From assembly GCA_025055235.1 (NCBI GenBank), contig JANWYN010000064.1, positions 51,063 to 115,062 on the forward strand: DNA of 64,000 nucleotides, written 5' to 3'. Below the pieces are notes generated by a model. That model searched no databases, was not told where the DNA came from, and saw only the letters and a program-made list of their open reading frames with translations. This DNA comes from Candidatus Roseilinea sp. (GTDB lineage: Bacteria; Chloroflexota; Anaerolineae; J036; Brachytrichaceae). Below are positions 52,780-62,241 of the stretch, piece after piece; the stretch's first letter is position 1; every line of letters starts with the position of its first letter. Made by a program: the position numbers and the translations under genes.

Positions 52780-53289
52780 TCATGGTAACCACAAGACGCC
52801 GGCAATGGCTGCCCCGGCCAGCAGCGCCCAGGTAGGCGTGCGGCCATCGAACGCGAGCACAGCGGCGATCACGGCGATGGCGAGGGTGACGACGTTCACG
52901 CCGTTGCTGGCGAACAGGCTGGCCAGCACCACCACGCCGCTGCCGACGATGGCCAGCACTAAGCCGTCGAGCACGCCGGCAGTCGCCGGAAAGGACTTCA
53001 GCCGGTCATGGATGCGCACCACGATCAACACCAGCAGCGGCGGGATGACGATCGCCAGCGACGCCAGTAGCGCGCCGGGCAGGCCGGCGGTCAGGTAGCC
53101 CAGGCTGATCACCCACAACCCGCTCGGCCCCGGGCTGATCTCGCCCACGGTCAGCGCCTCGGCGAAGTTCGACTCGACCGCCCAACCGCGCGCGATCAAG
53201 TCGGTGTAGAGGTAGGGGAAGGGGCCGCGGCCACCTGTGGAGAGCAAGCTGGCTTTCAGGAACAGCAGGAAGAACGTCAACCAATCCAT
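52780..53289 (-). CDS. Chromate transporter, C-terminal half subunit (ChrA short-chain type)
   Basis: 169 residues, about five hydrophobic helices. LLSTGGRGPFPYLYTDLIAR and ALTVGEISPGPSGLWVISLG are the second-half version of the ChrA motif FxxFGGPxAxxxxM and GxxPGPxxNxAxxxG. Together with the next gene upstream it forms a split ChrA pair. It starts 4 bases after the upstream stop. ChrA proteins export chromate; family members may carry other oxyanions. Confidence 0.83.
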   Translation of the reverse strand: MDWLTFFLLFLKASLLSTGGRGPFPYLYTDLIARGWAVESNFAEALTVGEISPGPSGLWVISLGYLTAGLPGALLASLAIVIPPLLVLIVVRIHDRLKSFPATAGVLDGLVLAIVGSGVVVLASLFASNGVNVVTLAIAVIAAVLAFDGRTPTWALLAGAAIAGVLWLP

Positions 53290-53293
53290 CGGA

Positions 53294-53926
53294 TCATCCT
53301 TGATGCGCGTGGTTGGCGGCACTCCTGAACCTGAGCGCATACACCGCGCCCAGGCCGGCCGCGCCGATCAGGTATGCGACCAGCACCGGCGCGCCCAGCG
53401 CGGTGAGCGCCGTCGCCGTTGCCAGCAGCGCGAGTCCGGCGACCAACGCTGCGTTCCCCAGCCGGCGCAGCCCGTACAGCGGCCCTTTCAGCAGCCGCCA
53501 CATGAAGGCGATGCTCAGGCCGACCAAAGCCGGCGTCACGCCGCGCAGCGCGCTCTGCACTTGTGGCAAGTGGCGCACTTGCGTGTAGAGCGCCGTCATG
53601 GCGACGGTGATGGCGATGGCCGGCCCCAGCATGCCCAGCAGCGAGACGACCACGCCCGGCGCGCCGCCAAAGCGGTGGCCGATCAGCACCGTCATGGCGA
53701 CCAGGTTGATGCCCGGCGCGAACTGCACGATCGCCCAATCTTGGGCGAATGCTTCAGGCGTCATCCAGCGCCGGCGCACCACGAAATGCTGCTGGATGAG
53801 CAGTTGCGTGGCCGAGCCGCCGCCGAACGACGTCGCGCCGATGTGCAGCCAGGTCGTGAACAATTCGAACAGAGAAGGGCGAAGGTCGGAAGGTGCATCG
53901 AGCGAAGATGAAGCCGCGGAAGCCAT
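53294..53926 (-). CDS. Chromate transporter, N-terminal half subunit (ChrA short-chain type)
   Basis: 210 residues. LFTTWLHIGATSFGGGSATQ, FVVRRRWMTPEAFAQDWAIV and QFAPGINLVAMTVLIGHRFG are the ChrA first-half motifs, followed by five helices. It is co-directional with its partner, with 4 bases between them. A minus-strand TACAAT (53938-53933) lies 6 bases before the ATG, so the transcript is leaderless. Confidence 0.85.
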   Translation of the reverse strand: MASAASSSLDAPSDLRPSLFELFTTWLHIGATSFGGGSATQLLIQQHFVVRRRWMTPEAFAQDWAIVQFAPGINLVAMTVLIGHRFGGAPGVVVSLLGMLGPAIAITVAMTALYTQVRHLPQVQSALRGVTPALVGLSIAFMWRLLKGPLYGLRRLGNAALVAGLALLATATALTALGAPVLVAYLIGAAGLGAVYALRFRSAANHAHQG

Positions 53927-53966
53927 GCGGCGATTGTAGCGATTTTCGTCTACCATTCGCCTGCCT

Positions 53967-54968
53967 ATGTCTACTACCAGCAGCCTCTTTACCGATCTCG
54001 ATTTCGACCGCGACGGCAAGCAGTTCGGCTACATCCAGGCGCCGCAGTCCACCAACACCGCCGCGTGGGCCAACTTGTTCATCCCGCTCATCGTCATCAA
54101 GCATGGCGACGGCCCGACCGCGTTGTTATTCGGCGGCAACCACGGCGACGAGTACGAAGGGCCAGTGACGTTGCTGAAGCTGGCGCGGACCATCTCGCCC
54201 GAGCACGTGCGCGGCCGCATCATCCTCGTGCCGGCGCTCAACCTGCCGGCGGTGCAGGCCAACACGCGCCTCTCGCCGCTGGACGGCCGCAACATGAACC
54301 GCGCCTTCCCCGGCAGCCCGTCGGACACCATCACCGGCCAGATCGCGCACTTCGTCTCCAGCGTGCTCATCCCCATGGCCGACGTAGTGGTGGATGTGCA
54401 CTCGGGCGGGCGCTCGATGCACTTTCTGCCGTCGGTGAACATGCATCGCGTGGCCGATCCGCGCCAGATGAGCGAGATGGTGCGCCTGGCGATGGCGTGG
54501 GGCGCGCCGTATGTGTTCATCTATCGCGACGTGGCCGGCAGCGGGCTGCTGCCCGGCTACGCTGAATCGCTCGGCAAGCCGACGCTGGGCACCGAGATGG
54601 GCAGCGCGTCGCAGTACGGCCCGGCCACGCTCAAGCTAGCTTACGACGGTCTGCGCAATGTTCTGGCCGAGATGGGCGTGCTGAGCGATGAGCACCGCAC
54701 GCCGGCCACGCCGAGCCAGATCGTCGCGTCCGAGCTGCGTGACGACTACATCATGTCGCCGGCGTCAGGCATCTTCGAGCCACTGGTCGAGCTGGGCGAC
54801 ACTGTCGAGGTCGGGCAGCCGGTCGGCTGCATCCATTTCATCGAGCAGCCGAGCTGGGAGCCGGTGGTCATCCGCGCGAAGACCGCCGGATTCGTCATGT
54901 CGCGCCGCGCCATCCCGCTCACCCAGCAGGGCGATTGCGTCGTGGTCGTGGCGCGCCGGATCGAGTGA
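53967..54968 (+). CDS. Succinylglutamate desuccinylase/aspartoacylase family deacylase
   Basis: 333 residues. Zinc ligands are in GGNHGDEYEGP (His and Glu) and the His of DVVVDVHSGG. RIILVPALNLPAVQANTRLS, SPLDGRNMNRAFPG and GTEMGSASQYG are typical of the DoeB-like branch that removes acyl groups from amino acids. The C-terminus (GIFEPLVELGDTVEVGQPVG) is a barrel-sandwich domain. It is divergent from chrA, with 40 bases between starts. Confidence 0.87.
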   Translation: MSTTSSLFTDLDFDRDGKQFGYIQAPQSTNTAAWANLFIPLIVIKHGDGPTALLFGGNHGDEYEGPVTLLKLARTISPEHVRGRIILVPALNLPAVQANTRLSPLDGRNMNRAFPGSPSDTITGQIAHFVSSVLIPMADVVVDVHSGGRSMHFLPSVNMHRVADPRQMSEMVRLAMAWGAPYVFIYRDVAGSGLLPGYAESLGKPTLGTEMGSASQYGPATLKLAYDGLRNVLAEMGVLSDEHRTPATPSQIVASELRDDYIMSPASGIFEPLVELGDTVEVGQPVGCIHFIEQPSWEPVVIRAKTAGFVMSRRAIPLTQQGDCVVVVARRIE

Positions 54969-54971
54969 TTA

Positions 54972-55004
54972 AGCGCCTAACGCGCTCCGAGCGCATTAGG
55001 CGCT
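54972..55004 (+). terminator. Hairpin after the deacylase gene, weak terminator
   Basis: AGCGCCTAA (54972-54980) pairs with TTAGGCGCT (54996-55004), extended by GCGCT/AGCGC with one mismatch and a 3-base loop. It lies 3 bases after the stop. The T tract is poor (ACCCCTTCT), so termination is uncertain. Confidence 0.6.
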
Positions 55005-55067
55005 ACCCCTTCTGCATCGAATCGAAACGGGTATAGCCAGGCGGGTGAAAAGGCGTACACTGTAGGC

Positions 55068-57254
55068 ATGTTCACGAAGCGAGTGACCCCTCGGCCAGCG
55101 CGCGCAGCGTTGATGGCGATCGTGGCGTTGACGCTTGCGGCATGCAACCAACAAGCCGCCACGCCGGAGCCGCAACTGGTGCCGACGCGCACGCTGGCCC
55201 CTCGCCCGACGGCGACGGCCACTCCGCCGCCCGGCGCGCAGCCGCGCCCGACGCCAACCGTGACGCCAGAACCGCTCACCGGCCTGACCCTGGAGAACGC
55301 CGACCAACTCGCGCGCGTCTTCCAGTTGGATGAGCCGCCGCCCCGGCACATCTACTCGGTGGCGAGCGACCGGCTGGTCGTCTTCACCTCGCGCAGCTTC
55401 GAGGTCATCGCCGCGGACACGCTCGACTTGCAAACCCGCACGCCGGTGCAACTCAACGACGAGACCGCGCCGATCTTCTGGTATGCCGCCTCGCCGAACG
55501 GCAAGGTGGGCGCCATCATGCAGCTCGACGGCACGGTGGACATCTACGACCTTGAGACCTCGCAAATCGTGAAGACCATCGCCGTGCCTCGGCCTTCGGC
55601 AGAGGTCGCGTCCGATATCGCCTTGAACGAAGACGGCAGCGAGCTGGTCGTGATTTCGCAGGGCGAGTTGCGGCGCATTCGCCTGGCCGACGCCGAAATC
55701 GTGGGCGCAGGCCAGACCCTGCCGGATACCACGCAGACCATCCGTTTCTCCGAAGACGCCTCGCGCGTGGCGGCAGTTCAGTTGACGGGCGACATCGTCA
55801 TCGTCAACGCCATCAGCGGCGCGCCGCCGGTGACGCTGACCGGCGTGTTCACCAACACAGCGATCGAGCATCTGAGCTTCAGCCCGAACGGTGCGAAGTT
55901 CGGCGCTTCGGGCGGCGAGTCGCTCGCCATCTGGGATCTTTCGGGCGACGCGCCCGTGCTGCAGAAAACCTTCACCGAGCTCGGCGGCGCCGTCGAGCCG
56001 GCCTTCGATCGGACCGGCCGCTTCATGGCCGTCCTGATCAGCCCTGTGGTGCTGCTCTACGACCTGCAGGACGACGAGCCGAGGGCGCAGTTCCGCCTGG
56101 CCGGCAGCCTGCCGGTGTGGTCGGTGAACTTCGATCCGCCAGGCGAGCGCCTGTTCGTGGCCGGATCTGGCGAGCTGGCCAGCTTCGACATCGTCGCGCG
56201 GCGCTCGCTTCAATCGGCCACGCGCCCGCCCATCACGCGCAGCGCCTTCTCCACCGATAGCAAGACGCTGTTCACGTGGAGCGCGGTCTACCCGTCCAAC
56301 GACGTCGCCGTCTTCGATGCGCAAACTTGGGAAGTGCGCGGCCGCCTGCTGCACGACGCGCCGGTCGCCTGGGTCGAGCCGGATCGCGCGAACACCTACG
56401 TCGCCACGATCACGCTCGATCGCGGCATGCACGTTTGGCGCGTGCGCGACGGCCGGCTGTTGACGAGCATCGCCGCGCCGGTCACCGACACTGCGCGCAC
56501 GCTGCTGTGCTTCACGCCCGACGGCCGCAGCCTGGCCTACCTGGACGGCCGGCGCATCGTCTCGCACGACATCGCCGCCGATCGGGAGGTGGGTGACTTC
56601 GAGTTGCCGCTCGAGCCACGTTTCATCAGCGGGTGCGACAACGATGCAGGCATCTTCGCCGTCGCCAGCGAGCAGGACATCCGCGTGTTCAACCTCGATG
56701 GCCGCACCGTCGCGACGATCAACGATTTGAGCGGCCTCGAGGACGCCGGCGCGCTCTACCTGAGCGACGACGGCAGCAAGCTGGCCGTGCTCACCCCGAC
56801 GCGGTTGACCATCTGGGACGTGCAGGCGCAGCAGCAGTTGCAGGCCATCCGGCTACAGCGCGACCCACGGAGCGGCGTATTCAGCTCACGCGGCGAACGG
56901 TTCGCGATCAACTTCGGGGACGACGTGGATGTATTGGACATCGCCTCCGGCAAGCTCACATCGCTGGATTTGCCGAAAGGCAGCAGCGTGGTGGCATTCT
57001 TCCCGCGCGACTCGCGGCTGATCGTCACGGCAGTGATGATTCCCACGCCGGAGACGGCCGAGCAGTCGCTCGATCAGCGCATCTTCGCCTCCGGCGAGCT
57101 GAGCCTCTGGGACACACAGAGCGGCAAGCTGCTGCGGCGCATCGAGACCGACGACCCGCCTTACACCGGAACGATCAGCGACGACGGCGCAACCATCGTG
57201 ACCCACACGCGGGCCAACGCAATGACGGCGTGGAGCGTCGCGCCGGCGCGGTGA
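55068..57254 (+). CDS. Lipoprotein with WD40-like beta-propeller repeats
   Basis: 728 residues. The signal ends with lipobox LTLAAC, then a Pro/Thr-rich linker (TPEPQLVPTRTLAPRPTATA). From about 90 onward there are repeated strands of the form SVNFDPPGERLFVAGSGELA, ALYLSDDGSKLAVLTPTRL, TIWDVQAQQQLQAI and ELSLWDTQSGKLLRRI, consistent with about ten WD40/YVTN-type blades, possibly two propellers. The protein should be anchored to the membrane exterior; no enzyme motif is seen. TACACT (55055-55060) is about 7 bases from the ATG, suggesting a very short leader. Confidence 0.82.
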   Translation: MFTKRVTPRPARAALMAIVALTLAACNQQAATPEPQLVPTRTLAPRPTATATPPPGAQPRPTPTVTPEPLTGLTLENADQLARVFQLDEPPPRHIYSVASDRLVVFTSRSFEVIAADTLDLQTRTPVQLNDETAPIFWYAASPNGKVGAIMQLDGTVDIYDLETSQIVKTIAVPRPSAEVASDIALNEDGSELVVISQGELRRIRLADAEIVGAGQTLPDTTQTIRFSEDASRVAAVQLTGDIVIVNAISGAPPVTLTGVFTNTAIEHLSFSPNGAKFGASGGESLAIWDLSGDAPVLQKTFTELGGAVEPAFDRTGRFMAVLISPVVLLYDLQDDEPRAQFRLAGSLPVWSVNFDPPGERLFVAGSGELASFDIVARRSLQSATRPPITRSAFSTDSKTLFTWSAVYPSNDVAVFDAQTWEVRGRLLHDAPVAWVEPDRANTYVATITLDRGMHVWRVRDGRLLTSIAAPVTDTARTLLCFTPDGRSLAYLDGRRIVSHDIAADREVGDFELPLEPRFISGCDNDAGIFAVASEQDIRVFNLDGRTVATINDLSGLEDAGALYLSDDGSKLAVLTPTRLTIWDVQAQQQLQAIRLQRDPRSGVFSSRGERFAINFGDDVDVLDIASGKLTSLDLPKGSSVVAFFPRDSRLIVTAVMIPTPETAEQSLDQRIFASGELSLWDTQSGKLLRRIETDDPPYTGTISDDGATIVTHTRANAMTAWSVAPAR

Positions 57255-57746
57255 GCGATGTTGAAGCACGTCACTCCCGCGAAGGTCCCGTGGCTCCCGT
57301 GATTCCCGTTCCGTGAACTGGAACGGGAAACGGGATCGGGGACGAGCCAAAGGCCACGGGATCAAAGGACAGGAGTCCAGGACTATCGAAATGCTAGATT
57401 CCCGGTCATCTCCATGAAGGTGGGATTGCGCAGGAATGACGGGCAGCGGTGACGGGCGATGCGCTCATATCGCCAGCTAAAAAGTCACCCACATTTCTGC
57501 GCTACACTCAAAGCGCATCCGCATGGCGCGGGTGCATTTGTGTAGCATAAGAAGCAAGTGGGGGCAAAACATCGTGCGGTAGGGCGCGGACGCCGTTCCG
57601 CGCCTGTGACGCATCGGCGATGGCGCGCTGCGGTAGCCGATTCGGGCCATTCAGAGCGCGCCCTATCCAACCTGCAAATTTGCCCCCGCTGGCGAATGCA
57701 CCCGCATGGCGCCCACCGCAGACGCGCCGAGTACAATTCGCATCCC
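57255..57746. repeat. Intergenic region before miaB with beta and alpha modules
   Basis: No gene is seen. A 10-base inverted repeat TTCCCGTTCC/GGAACGGGAA lies at 57303-57329. A reverse-strand beta module (about 57560-57604) is followed by a reverse-strand alpha module (57622-57662) and a fragment TTTGCCCCCGCTGGCGAATG. TACAAT (57732-57737) lies 9 bases before the miaB ATG. Confidence 0.7.
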
Positions 57747-59216
57747 ATGAAGTATCACGTCGCCACCTTCGGCTGCCAGATGAACGAGGCCGACTCGCAG
57801 CGGCTGGCATCCGAGTTGGAGAAGCTCGGCCTGCGCGCCACCGACGACCGCTTCGCCGCGGACGTCCTGGTGCTGAACACGTGCGTGGTGCGCCAGGGCG
57901 CCGAGGACAAGGCGCTGAGCTATCTGCACATGATCAAACCGATCAAGCAGCGCAACCCAAACGTGGTGGTCGGCGTGATGGGCTGCCTGGTGGGCGTGCG
58001 CGGCAACACGCCGCTGAAGAAGGCCTTCCCCTGGGTGGATGTGTTCATGGCGCCCAGCGAGCCCGGCCCGATGGTGGACTTCTTGCTGCAGCGCGAGGGC
58101 AAGCGTCTGGCCGAGGCCGAGACGCAGGCGCGCTTCGCTGTGCAGGACGGGGACATTCCGGCGGCGCAGCCCGACTTGGCGCTGCGGCTGCCGGCCCACG
58201 AGGTCGGCAGGCGCGTGACGGCCAACGTGCCGATCGTGTATGGCTGCTCGCACGCCTGCACCTTCTGCATCATCCCATTCCGGCGCGGCGCGGAACGCAG
58301 CCGGCCGGTGGCCGAGATCGTGCGCGAGGTCGAATCGCTCGTAGCGCAGGGGGTGAAGGAGGTCACGTTGCTCGGCCAGATCGTGGATCGCTATGGCTAC
58401 GACCTGCTGGGCGACGACTATGCCATCAAGCGCTACAACCCCGGCGCAGCGTCAGGCGTCCCGTCGCAGAACATCCCGCTGCATACACCGCTGGTGGACT
58501 TGCTGCGCGCTGTTAATGACATTGAGGGACTGCAGCGCATACGCTTCCTGACCTCGCATCCGAACTGGATGACCGACGAGTTGCTCGACGCGGTAAATGA
58601 ACTGCCGAAGGTGATGCCGCATATCGAGGTGCCGGTGCAGGCCGGCGACGATGAAGTGCTGATGCGCATGCGCCGTGGCTACACCAGCGACGACTACCGC
58701 CGGCTGATCGCGCGCATCCGCACGAAGGTGCCGGATGCGGCCATCGCCACCGACGTCATCGTTGGCTTCTGCGGCGAGACCGAGGCCCAGTTCATGTGCA
58801 CTTACGAACTGCTCGAGGAACTGCGGCTCGACGTGGTGCATCTGGCGAAGTATTCACCGCGTCCGCAAACCGTCGCCGCGCGCGAGTTCGCCGACGACGT
58901 GCCGGAAGAAGAGAAAGAGCGCCGCTTCCGCTTCCTTGAGGCACAGCACGAGCGCATCAGCGGCGAGATCAATCAGCGCTACCTCGGCCAGACGGTGGAG
59001 GTGCTGGTGGAAGGTGAGCACAAGGGCAAGTGGCGCGGGCGCACGCCGCAGAACAAGCTGGTGTTCTTCGAAGATGCGTCGCAAGACTGGCGCGGCAAGT
59101 TGGCCAATGTGACGATCACCTGGGCTGGGCCGTGGAGCATGCAGGGAAAGGTATGCGTGAATGGCGGCGCACCGGGTCACGATCTTCACATCCAGCGCTG
59201 CAGCCAGGCCGGATAG
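57747..59216 (+). CDS. miaB: tRNA-2-methylthio-N6-dimethylallyladenosine synthase MiaB
   Basis: 489 residues. MTTase domain cluster ligands are C10, C46 and C80 (FGCQMNE, LNTCVV, GVMGCL). The radical SAM cluster is C167, C171 and C174 (YGCSHACTFCIIPFRRG). The C-terminal TRAM domain has GQTVEVLVEGEHKGKWRGRT. It adds methylthio to i6A37 of tRNAs. The family start MKYHVATFGCQMNEADS is at 57747; frame upstream lies in repeats. The 3' end overlaps the convergent next gene by 31 bases. Confidence 0.93.
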   Translation: MKYHVATFGCQMNEADSQRLASELEKLGLRATDDRFAADVLVLNTCVVRQGAEDKALSYLHMIKPIKQRNPNVVVGVMGCLVGVRGNTPLKKAFPWVDVFMAPSEPGPMVDFLLQREGKRLAEAETQARFAVQDGDIPAAQPDLALRLPAHEVGRRVTANVPIVYGCSHACTFCIIPFRRGAERSRPVAEIVREVESLVAQGVKEVTLLGQIVDRYGYDLLGDDYAIKRYNPGAASGVPSQNIPLHTPLVDLLRAVNDIEGLQRIRFLTSHPNWMTDELLDAVNELPKVMPHIEVPVQAGDDEVLMRMRRGYTSDDYRRLIARIRTKVPDAAIATDVIVGFCGETEAQFMCTYELLEELRLDVVHLAKYSPRPQTVAAREFADDVPEEEKERRFRFLEAQHERISGEINQRYLGQTVEVLVEGEHKGKWRGRTPQNKLVFFEDASQDWRGKLANVTITWAGPWSMQGKVCVNGGAPGHDLHIQRCSQAG

Positions 59217-59620
59217 CGCAGCAGGTAGGTGCGCTGTACGAACATCATCCGGATAGGGCCGGCGTCGCACACCATGACGCTGGCGTTCAAGTGCAGCGGG
59301 CCGAATACGTGCGCCGAGCGCGCCATCAGCAGGCAGCTACCCGTTGCATAGCGCTCCGGCCCTAGCGCGAAGCGCTGCGAATACCAGTTGTAGATCAGGT
59401 TGAACGGGTCAGTGCTGCGATAGGTCTCTACCCGCCGGAAGACGAGGTTGGGCACGAGGCGCACGAAGTCGCCGGCATCAATCACCTCTGCGCCGGGGTA
59501 GCGCGCCGCATGATACGTCTGCCATGCCCACAGCGCCAGCCTGCCCCAGATGGCAACGACCAGCGCCAACGTCACCAGCGCGATGCGGAGCAACAACTTG
59601 CGCGACTCCCGGCGATCCAC
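59186..59620 (-). CDS. Hypothetical single-pass membrane protein
   Basis: 144 residues starting at GTG 59620, which follows GAGGGGAAAGG closely; ATG 59659 would overlap the divergent dehydrogenase start. One helix (about 10-30, LLLRIALVTLALVVAIWGRL) is followed by about 110 residues outside: GAEVIDAGDFVRLVPNLVFR and FALGPERYATGSCLLMARSA. Not recognised. The length and codon use look real, and the reading frame is intact up to its convergent overlap with miaB. Confidence 0.55.
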   Translation of the reverse strand: MDRRESRKLLLRIALVTLALVVAIWGRLALWAWQTYHAARYPGAEVIDAGDFVRLVPNLVFRRVETYRSTDPFNLIYNWYSQRFALGPERYATGSCLLMARSAHVFGPLHLNASVMVCDAGPIRMMFVQRTYLLRYPAWLQRWM

Positions 59621-59653
59621 TACCTTTCCCCTCGTTTCGATCGTCGCATCGCC

Positions 59654-60829
59654 ATGCATACCGCATATTACATCTTCCCCGATCAAGTGCACCTCGGCTT
59701 TGGCGCGGCGCGCCTGGCCGGCCAAACGCTGAAAGCCGAAGGCATGCGACACGCCTTCGTCATCGCCGATCCCGGCGTCGCCTCCGCCGGCTTGGTTGCG
59801 CCCGGCCTCGCCTCGCTCGCCGAGGCCGGCGTGGCGCATACGCTCTACACCCAGGTGATCCCCAATCCCGACTGCGCGTCGGTGGACGCCGCCGCTGAGG
59901 GCTACCGCGCTAGCGAGGCCGATTGCGTCGTCGGCATCGGCGGCGGCAGCGCACTGGACACGGCTAAGGCTGTGCGCATCGTCGTCGCCGGGCCACAGGA
60001 AGGCCGGATCGCCGAATACGCCTATCGGCTGGGCGACAAAGCCCGCCCGCATCCGCCGCGGTCGCGCCTGCCCTTCTACATTGCCATCCCGACCACCGCC
60101 GGCACCGGCGCCGAAGTGACGCCTTGGGCGGTGGTCACCGATCCGGAGGCCAAGCTCAAGTTCGGCGTGGGTGGGCCGCACTCGGTGCCGAACATGGCGC
60201 TGATAGACCCGGAGCTGATGCTGACGCTGCCGGCCTTTCTCACCGCAGCTACCGGCATGGACGCGCTCACGCACTGCATCGAGGCCTACGTCTCGACCAA
60301 CGAGAACCCGGTGCTCGACGCGATGATCCTGGGCGCGATCGCGCAGATCGGGCGCAGCTTGCCGGTCGCCGTCGCACAGCCGGCCAACCGCGCCGCGCGC
60401 CGCGACATGGCCGAAGCGGCGATGATCGGCGGCATAGCCATCAGCTCGAAGTGGCTGGGCGCGTGCCATTCGCTGGCCCATCCGCTCAGCAGTTTTGCGG
60501 GCGTGCAGCACGGCCTGGCCAACGCCATCATGCTGCCGCACGTGATGCGCTACAACCTGCCCGGCGCAATCGAGCGCTACGCACAGGTGAACGATGCCCT
60601 GGGCGGGCCGGGCGGGACGCTCCGCGCACGTGCCGAGGGCGCAGCGATAATGGTCGAGCAGTTGCGCCGCGATGTGGGTCTGCCGGCGCGCCTGCGCGAC
60701 GCCGGCGTGAGCGAGGCGTTGCTCGCGCCGATGGCCAAGGCGGCCTATGAGCTCGACCTGAACTGGTGGACCAACCCGCGCGCGGTGAACGTGCAGGTCA
60801 TGGAGCAACTGTATCGCGAGGCATTCTGA
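59654..60829 (+). CDS. Iron-containing alcohol dehydrogenase
   Basis: 391 residues. The NAD-binding region has GIGGGSALDTAKAVRIVVAG, with the GGGS motif near 97. IPTTAGTGAEVTPWAVV and MDALTHCIEAYVST, then HSLAHPLSSFAGVQHGLANA, supply the Asp and His ligands of the catalytic metal. The family includes 1,3-propanediol, lactaldehyde and maleylacetate reductases; the substrate is not evident. ATG 59654 gives the usual start HTAYYIFPDQVHLGFGA. Confidence 0.9.
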   Translation: MHTAYYIFPDQVHLGFGAARLAGQTLKAEGMRHAFVIADPGVASAGLVAPGLASLAEAGVAHTLYTQVIPNPDCASVDAAAEGYRASEADCVVGIGGGSALDTAKAVRIVVAGPQEGRIAEYAYRLGDKARPHPPRSRLPFYIAIPTTAGTGAEVTPWAVVTDPEAKLKFGVGGPHSVPNMALIDPELMLTLPAFLTAATGMDALTHCIEAYVSTNENPVLDAMILGAIAQIGRSLPVAVAQPANRAARRDMAEAAMIGGIAISSKWLGACHSLAHPLSSFAGVQHGLANAIMLPHVMRYNLPGAIERYAQVNDALGGPGGTLRARAEGAAIMVEQLRRDVGLPARLRDAGVSEALLAPMAKAAYELDLNWWTNPRAVNVQVMEQLYREAF

Positions 60830-60884
60830 GGATGTTTCGCGTGGTCTTGCCGATTCCTTCGCCTTGCGGACCTGCGCTGAGCCT

Positions 60885-61048
60885 GCCGAAGCATCGTCCG
60901 GCCGCGGCACAAGGCTGTCCGGCGAGATGAAGCGCCCGCATGTGCGTGTGCTGCATCACCCCCGCGCAGGCGGGAGTGCTGGCCAGTGACCCTTCGGCAA
61001 GCTCAGGGCTGGCCCGCCGGTCAGTCGGCCAGGTGTCACTCCCCCTAT
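60885..61048 (-). repeat. Rhs core relic, copy 1 (degraded)
   Basis: On the minus strand the sequence parallels the two better copies: DRR-type codons, then a CCCTGAGCTTGCCGAAGGG element and a CCCGCCTGCGCGGGGG hairpin, then CTCGCCGGACAGCCTTGTGCC, which corresponds to LSPDSLVP. It has frameshifts and no open reading frame. It marks the left end of the Rhs array. Confidence 0.65.
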
Positions 61049-61094
61049 CGACGGTTGTCATCAGGCTGATGCTATCCAAGTTTTCGTCTCTTCG

Positions 61095-61295
61095 TCAGTT
61101 ATCCGCTGCTTCCTGTAATGCCTGAATCAATTTCAGGCATGTAGACTGATCGAGAAACACTTCTATGTCACCACCCTTCATTATTGAGAGCGTGAGACTA
61201 ATTTGATCACCGCTTTTGCGAACAATCGCGAGCGCCTCGCTGCGATTATCAGCGTCGTAAAAAGAAATGACTGTCTGACCCTGATCTGCTTTCAT
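61095..61295 (-). CDS. Small hypothetical protein, candidate immunity protein of the Rhs tip
   Basis: 66 residues: MKADQGQTVISFYDADNRSE, KSGDQISLTLSIMKGGDIEV, FLDQSTCLKLIQALQEAADN. The ATG at 61295 is 8 bases past the end of the frameshifted Rhs tip. GTGGGAG lies about 10 bases before it. In Rhs arrays the gene just downstream of a toxin tip is usually its immunity gene; this position is the only evidence for that role. A GTG at 61325 is an alternative start. Confidence 0.5.
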   Translation of the reverse strand: MKADQGQTVISFYDADNRSEALAIVRKSGDQISLTLSIMKGGDIEVFLDQSTCLKLIQALQEAADN

Positions 61296-61303
61296 GTTCT
61301 GAA

Positions 61304-61992
61304 TTACTCCCACGAGATATCCCACGGATCACCAGGCAGGCGCCTGCCATGCTTCTCACTTGGTGTGTCGACATGCCAGTGAGGGAGCTTGAGCCAATTA
61401 GGTGCATCCGAGTGATAAGGATGCTGTTCATAGGTCACTGTCAAATCATCCTGACCTTCCAGATTACCTTGTTGCGACCAGGCGTATTACGACTGTCGGG
61501 TATTCGCTTGCCAGTAACAGCCAGCTTTTTAACGATTTCTTCGGGTGACGATGGCCAAACATCTGTCCTTGGTTCGATATAGCTGTCGCTTGATTTAGCC
61601 TGTGTTGCGATTATCTTCGAACTGCGACCATTCTCCCCAAAAGGAGAGAGGATAGGAATGTTGATGAACGGACCGGGCGACCCCACTGTTGCACCGGGCG
61701 TGTTGATCTTCGGCGAGGGCCCCAGTGAACCACCAAGCGGCACGTTAATCTTTGGCGAGGGCTCTGTGATCTGAACAGGGATATCGCCGCCCCTGCGCCG
61801 AAGTGTATTGCCTTCGTCTATTGGTTGATAGTTCCGTCTGCAGGATATACAGACCGCTGTATGCCCTGTCGGATTGACATACTTCAGCGGGTTGTGCCGG
61901 ACATAGGCGTAGCGATTGAGGTCGACCGGGTTGGCCGGGTTGGGCACAAGGCTGTCCGGCGAGAGGAAGCGGGCCAGCAGCGGCGAATACAT
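61304..61992 (-). pseudogene. Displaced Rhs C-terminal tip with frameshifted toxin end
   Basis: From ATG 61992 the product starts MYSPLLARFLSPDSLVPNPA with NRYAYVRHNPLKYVNPTGH, the end of the Rhs core. A new C-terminal region follows. The intact frame stops at 61441. The sequence clearly continues as protein in the next frame: DDLTVTYEQHPYHSDAPNWL, then KLPHWHVDTPSEKHGRRLPG and DPWDISWE, ending at TAA 61306-61304. The His/Trp-rich block is nuclease-like. One indel around 61450-61480 would join the two frames. Either the toxin is inactivated or there is a sequencing error. Confidence 0.75.
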
Positions 61993-62114
61993 CCGCGCGT
62001 TGCGTCACCCCCGCGCGGGCGGGGGTGCTGCCCGGCCTTCCCTTCGAGAAGCTCAGGGCAGGCCGCCGATCCGTCGGCCAGGTGCCGCTGACCCAGCGCG
62101 CCGAGCCATACGGC
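61890..62114 (-). repeat. Rhs core fragment, copy 2, with hairpin insertion
   Basis: Minus-strand reading gives LQPYGSARWVSGTWPTDRR, then an insertion of a CCCTGAGCTTCTCGAAGGG element and a CCCCCGCCCGCGCGGGGG hairpin with a stop codon, then NARMYSPLLARFLSPDS. The insertion replaces the normal FTGQ...GLYxY segment of Rhs cores. Copy 3 (63345-63572) has the same insertion at the same place. Confidence 0.75.
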
Positions 62115-62241
62115 TGTAGCGTGACTGGCCGTGTGTGCCGCCGCTGCTGTTCGTGGCCAATGACACCGAACCCAAGCCTGCCCCCGCGCAGGCGGGGGTG
62201 ATCGCCGTGCAGACTCCAAAGCGTATCGCGAGTTGTCCACT

